Part shown: positions 17,101 through 18,630 of the stretch, in pieces
Layout: each line of letters begins with the position of its first letter
How positions within the stretch are numbered: position 1 is the stretch's first letter
Source: an uncultured Prevotella sp.
GTDB lineage: Bacteria; Bacteroidota; Bacteroidia; Bacteroidales; Bacteroidaceae
DNA: 18,630 nucleotides
NCBI GenBank assembly: GCA_905234355.1
Contig: CAJOHP010000017.1
Span: forward strand, 1-18,630
Direction: 5' to 3'
Translations under genes and position numbers: made by a program
Notes under the pieces: generated by a model
Seen by the model: only the letters and a program-made list of their open reading frames with translations
Databases searched by the model: none
Told to the model about the DNA's origin: nothing

Positions 17101-17810
17101 CATTCGACAATGGCACCGTGGTCAACATCCACACGCCGCTGTCGCTGCTCGACGACTATGCACTCGCTCCCGCTCTCGAGGACAACTTCGAGGCCGACAA
17201 GATCTCCGCTCAGCTGAACTTCGTCAGCCGTCTGGTGACCTTCTCCTGCGGTGTCGACGTGCAGGTGCCCGATGGTGTCATCGCACACTATGTGAAGGCT
17301 AAGAACGACAACGCCGTGACCCTCGTCGACATCGACGGCGCCGACCTCTTCGTCGGTGGCGTGGCTGCCGTGAAGGCCAACAACGGTGTGATCTTCTCGG
17401 GTGTGGCCGGACAGACCTACACCATCGTCGCTCACGGAGGACGCCAGGTCTCTGGCACTCCCGTCGCTACCGGTGATGCTCAGGACTATGCCGACAACCT
17501 GCTCGAGCCCGTCATCGAGGCCAAGAGCTACGATCCCGACAAGTACTATGTGCTCTACAAGGACGAGTTCCGCGTGATTGCCGATGAGTCGAAGGTGCCC
17601 GCCAACAAGGCCGTGCTCCGCAAGCCCACCGCCAACAGCTCGAGCCGCCTGACCATCGACATCGACATCCTGGATAGCATCGAGAACGTCGAGGCTCTCT
17701 TCGGTAACGATGGCGACGACAAGTGGTACGACCTGCGTGGCAACCGCATCAGCCGTCCCAGCACTAAGGGTATCTACATCTTCAACGGACATAAGGTTGC
17801 TGTGAAATGA
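8163..17810 (+). CDS. Giant secreted adhesin-like protein with about 31 tandem MBG-like domains
   Basis: This 3215-aa protein has a signal peptide (about residues 1-25, MRQISKSFWLTLLLTVFMTV then GAAAQ) and an N-terminal domain to about 160. By reading I count about 31 tandem beta domains (161-2810, mean near 85 aa), with the pattern F.YNG...P.VTV...DYTV.Y.NNVNAGTATVTI.GKGNYTG...F.I. Such repeats, called MBG or Ig-like, are common in bacterial surface proteins. Next come a VDWTPAA...VAYTAAVTLTA domain (2811-2898), a short BspA-like LRR stretch (from 2948, VTKINDNAF..WTALTDV), a C-terminal module and the tail WYDLRGNRIS...KGIYIFNGHKV (3188-3215). It is probably an extended surface stalk for adhesion, exported by Sec and a C-terminal-signal route. 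The tail matches that of the upstream protein. The stop overlaps the next start by ATGA, implying coupling to the OmpA-like gene. Binding target unknown. Confidence 0.88.
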   Translation: MRQISKSFWLTLLLTVFMTVGAAAQAVVKTGTLTDITKVALADGTEVTAAGVAATGEVTIAITPADNKYVAELKIVQLVNASEAQARRAPGFADLVSYKEVIPTNEQLNAAGLTNAEDYYVKGVRFYTFTMPDNDRSVELNAKALDRVEFPIADLELKSNVFTYNTQRQVPEVQKVAAPTVLAAADREGTAWISAMPTESTNANAIDGTNFTGVDPYKVTIIGIGKYYGKKETLTYNINAKNITPEMVLLSQDVFTYNGKLQKPATVTAYFNPQNDASTVIADTEYTLTNDGGTNAGTYNVTVTGKATADHQANYTGTATVQFVINKFDISKLTWTIDPKDILDGGRDDAADANNPYVASTKSVMYDERTHKYTVAAPEIPTGVDLLPAALPVLDTDYAVTWNTTDFKNTGAKDILVDATTTSTNFTGHVNLDYAIVEQGIEPFEANIELFTDNTKATAVTDATYTYDLTAHKPYVKVTNLSGVEMATDQYTVEYKNNVNAGTATVIVSGKGHYSGKITKEFKINPKNINDAEVAYTNPAAVTYNGQAQTGKPTLVYTAAGGTETLIIDYDFEVTNWQHNTNASAKDGDATATVTGKGNYTGVLTAGLVMVINQKQLNEKMIVFTDNKDYFVYNRAQQNPEVNVVDYDAALISAVWPANSTTAPAALAGQDVTISVPASVDAQNSLPKTYTVTVTALADGNYTGTVSRDYNIDAKDVNELDWAIWPEDVDALGGKEAAFNEATKSIKYDQNQHKYTTNYAAAGYATEWPAATQLTAGTEYTLAYPSPDYTNPGVKEIVITGKGNFKGVTTLAYSIVEQDIENINDGVTLTLNLPAGGYTYDMTEHKPEPTVTNDAGVNLVKGTDYYVEYQNNVNAGTATIIIIGKGHYSGKITEDYTIAPRDVNDAVITYADPAAVVYNGLAQEALPTTFNANYGANQEDLVLDKDYTITAWTNNVNATENDGNATATITGQGNYTGTRTLTLDIDQKELTADMLHLDKDFFTFNNKVQEPVITVSDDENNALDEARDIESKVITNSSNAVTTGNSIAKDEYTVTITAKATGNYKDPATKVAKNFWIGEKNIDNADVVTVKLTNGAEYVYTGQPIEPAFTITQKNGAGVEETMPTNEYTFEYVDNTDVSYKDGAVVAGAALVIKGTGINYDARSKVVVPFTITRRDISNPALVTFNGLVEKTFTGDPITQDIVLTNTVTGAQLTEDGDKADYMVEYANNVKATTSPAVVTITGQGNYTGTITETFDILAKDLLGNVRIQNIEDQEYNGSEIKPALVVTDIASGRKLAENTDYVLTYADNINVGTATVTLTGAGNYTGNEEKTFQIVPRDINKLTITLDPDRIKYTGEVVTTEIGSVIDEAIDPAAELKDGFAIVGYDCANGCIEKGTHYAFIEQVNNPNYTGTAKVAFTIYDKDFNDPAFAFDLKLEETLFVYDGTRKEPKVTLIDQSEGNDRLLVEGVDYTLSYQDNYGATVKKAGERASVNANNGNADRDAYALYTDETVNLDDPADTYRNIPTVVITGKGGFVGTIKAEFLIAPRTIMFAKVEEPLAHVEYNGHEQNPKGADFIVKDINGNRLIEGYDYTFEPATSINAGEATAVIRGRHNYDVETTLEGKFIIDKKPLVEEMLSFNKSYFVYNGEVQHPVVTVADGDPTVLFMDKDVNIILPEDNPDAAKRKNPVEVGTYVIEVSATEEGNYSGWIAKEYTIGTKSVNNVQIAAIADQTFTGEAITPALTVTLINENGTELTLENETDYKATYKNNVNAGQATVQIVGQGNYNQETFAEQTFTILPKSIADATVAGIADVIYNGAAQTQNITVTDADRNVVLVESDDYTVAYEDNEAAGTAKVTITGKGNYTDAIEKNFTIAAKTLNVAIVALEDVVYNRAEQKLVPAVVDLDTKKALEADVDYTVAYAGDLTNVGTVTVTITGKTNFQGTATQTYNIVAKDIANFDVTLTPDAYEYDGTAKEPVATVVDGDYTLAAAEYSVTYANNIATGAAKAIITGQGNYTGTVEKAFTIGGKSIESFDFTLATFDNVYNGQPKTPAVTMKNQANRTMTENTDFTVEYKDNVNAGTATVTVIGKGFYHGSVSKTFTIAPRSINEAAVAAIAAQQFTGAALTPAVVVSDLNSVLVEGTDYTVAYAQNVNVADAPVVTLTGMGNYNATKVVNAAFAITPKLITASMVDLSQENFVYNRANQKPAVSVADDENGIDLLAAGYATVANDGGTEVGTYNVVVTAQGNYTGTVTKQFSIVSENAKVFDVTLAYTTTEYTGAALQPAVIVKDGAATLATANYTVAYANNVNVGKAVVTVTGKNGYEGTVTKTFDITPRSAQNMTVAAIADQTFTGNVIEPAFTVTDGTKTLTKGVDYTYFYANNLNVGTATVTIQGKGNYNKEKTATFNVVAKSVAELTVAALASRTYTGEEQKPAVVVSYNGKQLVAGQDFDVTYSDNVNVGTAIASIKGKGNYTGINGVPFMITPKALNAGMLERYETQFTYNGATQKPVVTVIDRERGVQLGADQVTITNEGGIEIGNYTFAVEAVATGNYAGTLAGQYSIVDRNAANFDVALEYAHHVFTGDALEPAVTVTDAGNAALTDLSGFTVVYDNNVNAGKASVKVTGTGNYRGEVTKFFDITPKDIAELAVAGIENVTYNGEAYEPVVTVTYGDNTLVLDTDYTVVYANNTNAGTATVTLKGWGNYTGETVKSFVIAQKNITDAMVAVAPETVVYNGETQKPVVTVTDAERNVVLTEGVDYILTNEGGLNVGTYAVMVTGQGNYTAAPAVMKTFTIIPAEIAAVAVADIEQPVTDEELDTDATYEAEGVDAISAVDWTPAAANGIAEGEVAYTAAVTLTANSNYVFADNVAATVNGEQVNATLNADGTLSVAYTFEPTLKVVIIDNTFVVNVNDPAAKTVVIDKTVPNDQTVVYIPAVVNIDGTDYPVTKINDNAFANWTALTDVFMPETEEPIEIGDGAFDNGTVVNIHTPLSLLDDYALAPALEDNFEADKISAQLNFVSRLVTFSCGVDVQVPDGVIAHYVKAKNDNAVTLVDIDGADLFVGGVAAVKANNGVIFSGVAGQTYTIVAHGGRQVSGTPVATGDAQDYADNLLEPVIEAKSYDPDKYYVLYKDEFRVIADESKVPANKAVLRKPTANSSSRLTIDIDILDSIENVEALFGNDGDDKWYDLRGNRISRPSTKGIYIFNGHKVAVK
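8643..16592 (+). repeat. Tandem MBG-domain coding array
   Basis: About 31 diverged repeat units of roughly 225-350 nt each lie end to end. At the DNA level many units share near-identical stretches around GGTAAGGGCAACTACACC (the GKGNYT codons). Such similarity would allow unit gain or loss by recombination. Unit boundaries were set by eye on the (F/Y)xYNG strand. Confidence 0.8.
8922..11162 (+). repeat. Four-domain super-repeat in the giant adhesin
   Basis: Domains 2-5 (8922-10049) and 6-9 (10050-11162) correspond one to one, giving a 371-376-residue period above the single-domain period. Matching landmarks include TKS(V/I)(M/K)YD....HKYT, IVEQ(G/D)IE, TYTYDLTAHKP with YTYDMTEHKP, GKGHYSGKIT in both, and (N/D)PAAV(T/V)YNG. 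This indicates duplication of a four-domain block. Confidence 0.7.
17003..17135 (+). other. Single BspA-like leucine-rich stretch
   Basis: Residues about 2948-2990 of the 3215-aa protein (VTKINDNAFANWTALTDVFM, then IEIGDGAFDNG.VVNIHTP) match the LRR_5/BspA repeat style. Only about two units remain, placed directly before the C-terminal module. Confidence 0.6.
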
Positions 17811-18630
17811 GTAAACTAAGATTCATCCTGACACTGACGCTGACGTTGCTCCTCGGAGGAGCAGCGTCAGCCCAGTCGCAGGCTTCGCAAGACCAAGAGA
17901 CGTTCAAGCCGCACTGGTACTTACAGCCCCAGTTCGGTGTGGGACACCATCGCGGCGAGGCGAAGTTTGAGAAGCTGATAAGCCCCACGGCGGCTCTGTC
18001 GCTCGGCTATCAGTTCAACCCCATCCTGGGGCTGCGACTCGGGGCCAGTGGCTGGGAGGCCCGAAACGGCCAGGCCCATCCCCTGCGCCATTATAAGTGG
18101 AACTACGTCCAGGGCAACCTCGACGTGACTGTCTCTCTGCTCAATCTGTTCAAGAAGAAGGCACTGCGTCCCTTCGACATCTACCTCTTTGCAGGTGGCG
18201 GCGTGGACTACTCCTTCGAGAACGATGACTGTGTGAAGCTGGCTGCCAACCAACCCGACGGCAGTGTGCTCTATGAGAAGCTCTGGTGCGACCATCGCTG
18301 GAACCCCGTCGTGCGCGGTGGTCTGGGCATCGACGTGATGCTCACCAAGCGCGTGAAGTTCAACCTTGAGGGCAATACCAACATGCTGCCCGACCACTTC
18401 AACTCGAAGAAGGGTCGCAGCGACAACAAGGACTGGGTGAGCAACGTGCTCGTCGGTCTGAAGATTGCTCTCGGTCCCACCACGCGTTCTGTGGCTCCCG
18501 CTGCCGCTCCTGTCGTGCAGGAGGTGGTGGAGCAGCCCCGTGCCGAGGTGGTGCCCGCTCCCGTGGTGGAGCCCGCTCCTGTGGTGCAGCAGCCCGTTGT
18601 GGAGAAGCGTGAGCCCATGCGCATCGAGGT
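17807..18630 (+). CDS. OmpA-like outer-membrane beta-barrel protein (partial, runs off the right edge)
   Basis: The first 274 codons are present. There is a signal peptide at 1-22 (LTLTLTLLLGGAASA before Q23). Residues 35-225 have alternating hydrophobic/polar strands with aromatic ends (HWYLQPQFGVG, AALSLGYQF, LGLRLGASGW, FDIYLFAGGGVDYSF, VRGGLGIDVML, VKFNLEGNTNM, NVLVGLKIAL), typical of a small 8-stranded porin-like barrel. C142 and C161 lie in one probable external loop. Residues 229-270 are a Pro/Val/Ala/Glu-rich linker. In Bacteroidota proteins of this layout such a linker usually leads to a periplasmic OmpA domain; that part lies beyond the window. The ATG overlaps the previous TGA by 4 nt, implying translational coupling with the giant adhesin. 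It probably anchors or supports the fibres at the outer membrane. The start is fixed by the signal peptide. Confidence 0.8.
   Translation, partial: MSKLRFILTLTLTLLLGGAASAQSQASQDQETFKPHWYLQPQFGVGHHRGEAKFEKLISPTAALSLGYQFNPILGLRLGASGWEARNGQAHPLRHYKWNYVQGNLDVTVSLLNLFKKKALRPFDIYLFAGGGVDYSFENDDCVKLAANQPDGSVLYEKLWCDHRWNPVVRGGLGIDVMLTKRVKFNLEGNTNMLPDHFNSKKGRSDNKDWVSNVLVGLKIALGPTTRSVAPAAAPVVQEVVEQPRAEVVPAPVVEPAPVVQQPVVEKREPMRIE
17840..17870 (+). promoter_or_regulatory. Strong mRNA hairpin inside the OmpA-like signal-peptide codons
   Basis: CTGACGTTGCTCC (17840-17852) pairs with GGAGCAGCGTCAG (17858-17870): 13 consecutive pairs with a single U·G, around the loop TCGGA. It begins 33 nt after the ATG. 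No T-run follows, so it is not a classical intrinsic terminator. CTGAC recurs at 17828, 17834 and 17840, offering alternative left arms and a 6-bp slippage tract. It may modulate translation or RNA stability between the adhesin and its partner. Confidence 0.55.

Noticed and set aside
9687..17792. Antisense open frame of 2701 codons opposite the large adhesin gene
   Set aside because: It is exactly in phase with the sense codons and stays open only because TTA, CTA and TCA are unused. Its composition (Val/Gly/Asp/His-rich, no domains) is that of a shadow.
1..18630. CRISPR arrays, tRNA, rRNA, transposase genes
   Set aside because: I saw no repeat-spacer pattern, no cloverleaf, no rRNA-like stretch and no transposase motif on either strand. 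The only tandem repeats are protein domains, the small-gene cassettes, the left-edge elements and the short CTGAC tract.

Overview
The window looks like a chromosomal segment of a Bacteroidota (Bacteroidales) bacterium, most likely Prevotellaceae. Four things point there. There is a TAnnTTTG-type -7 promoter box. Starts lack Shine-Dalgarno sequences and are preceded by A-rich stretches. GLUG, MBG-type and BspA-like LRR sequence occur in giant secreted proteins. Two of these proteins end in the same W-Y-D-L-x-G-x-(R/K) ... KG(L/I)YIFNG(R/H)KV tail typical of Prevotella surface proteins. Genus is an inference.

Layout. (1) 1-348: non-coding, AT-rich, with 11-12 bp phased A/T motifs and a REP-like palindromic element (144-240). 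(2) 349-691: a Bacteroidetes-type promoter (349-376), then a leader with a hairpin and several very short ORFs. (3) 692-1908: a tandem array of two-gene cassettes encoding tiny membrane proteins. Each cassette has a roughly 100-aa protein starting MTRRRERAKA with two predicted transmembrane helices, then a 34-38-aa single-helix protein. The first cassette carries a large internal deletion; the other two look intact. A GC hairpin followed by an ACATACA/ATATACA box recurs in the leader and after each cassette, the last copy lying just upstream of the first giant gene. (4) 2019-8147: a 2042-aa secreted protein with a GLUG N-terminus, degenerate MBG-like domains, two EF-hand-like loops and a C-terminal sorting-type tail. 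(5) 8163-17810: a 3215-aa secreted protein with about 31 tandem MBG-like domains, one BspA-like LRR stretch and the same kind of tail. (6) 17807 to beyond the right edge: an OmpA-like outer-membrane beta-barrel with a Pro/Val-rich linker, overlapping the preceding stop by ATGA.

The last three genes are tightly packed on one strand (15-bp gap, then a 4-bp overlap) and read as one operon: two giant surface fibres and a probable outer-membrane/cell-wall partner. I infer a cell-surface adhesin system, with the fibres exported by Sec and probably handled by a C-terminal-domain (type IX-like) route. The role of the small membrane-protein array is unknown. Codon use in the giant genes is extremely biased, which suggests high expression and explains very long but spurious antisense reading frames.
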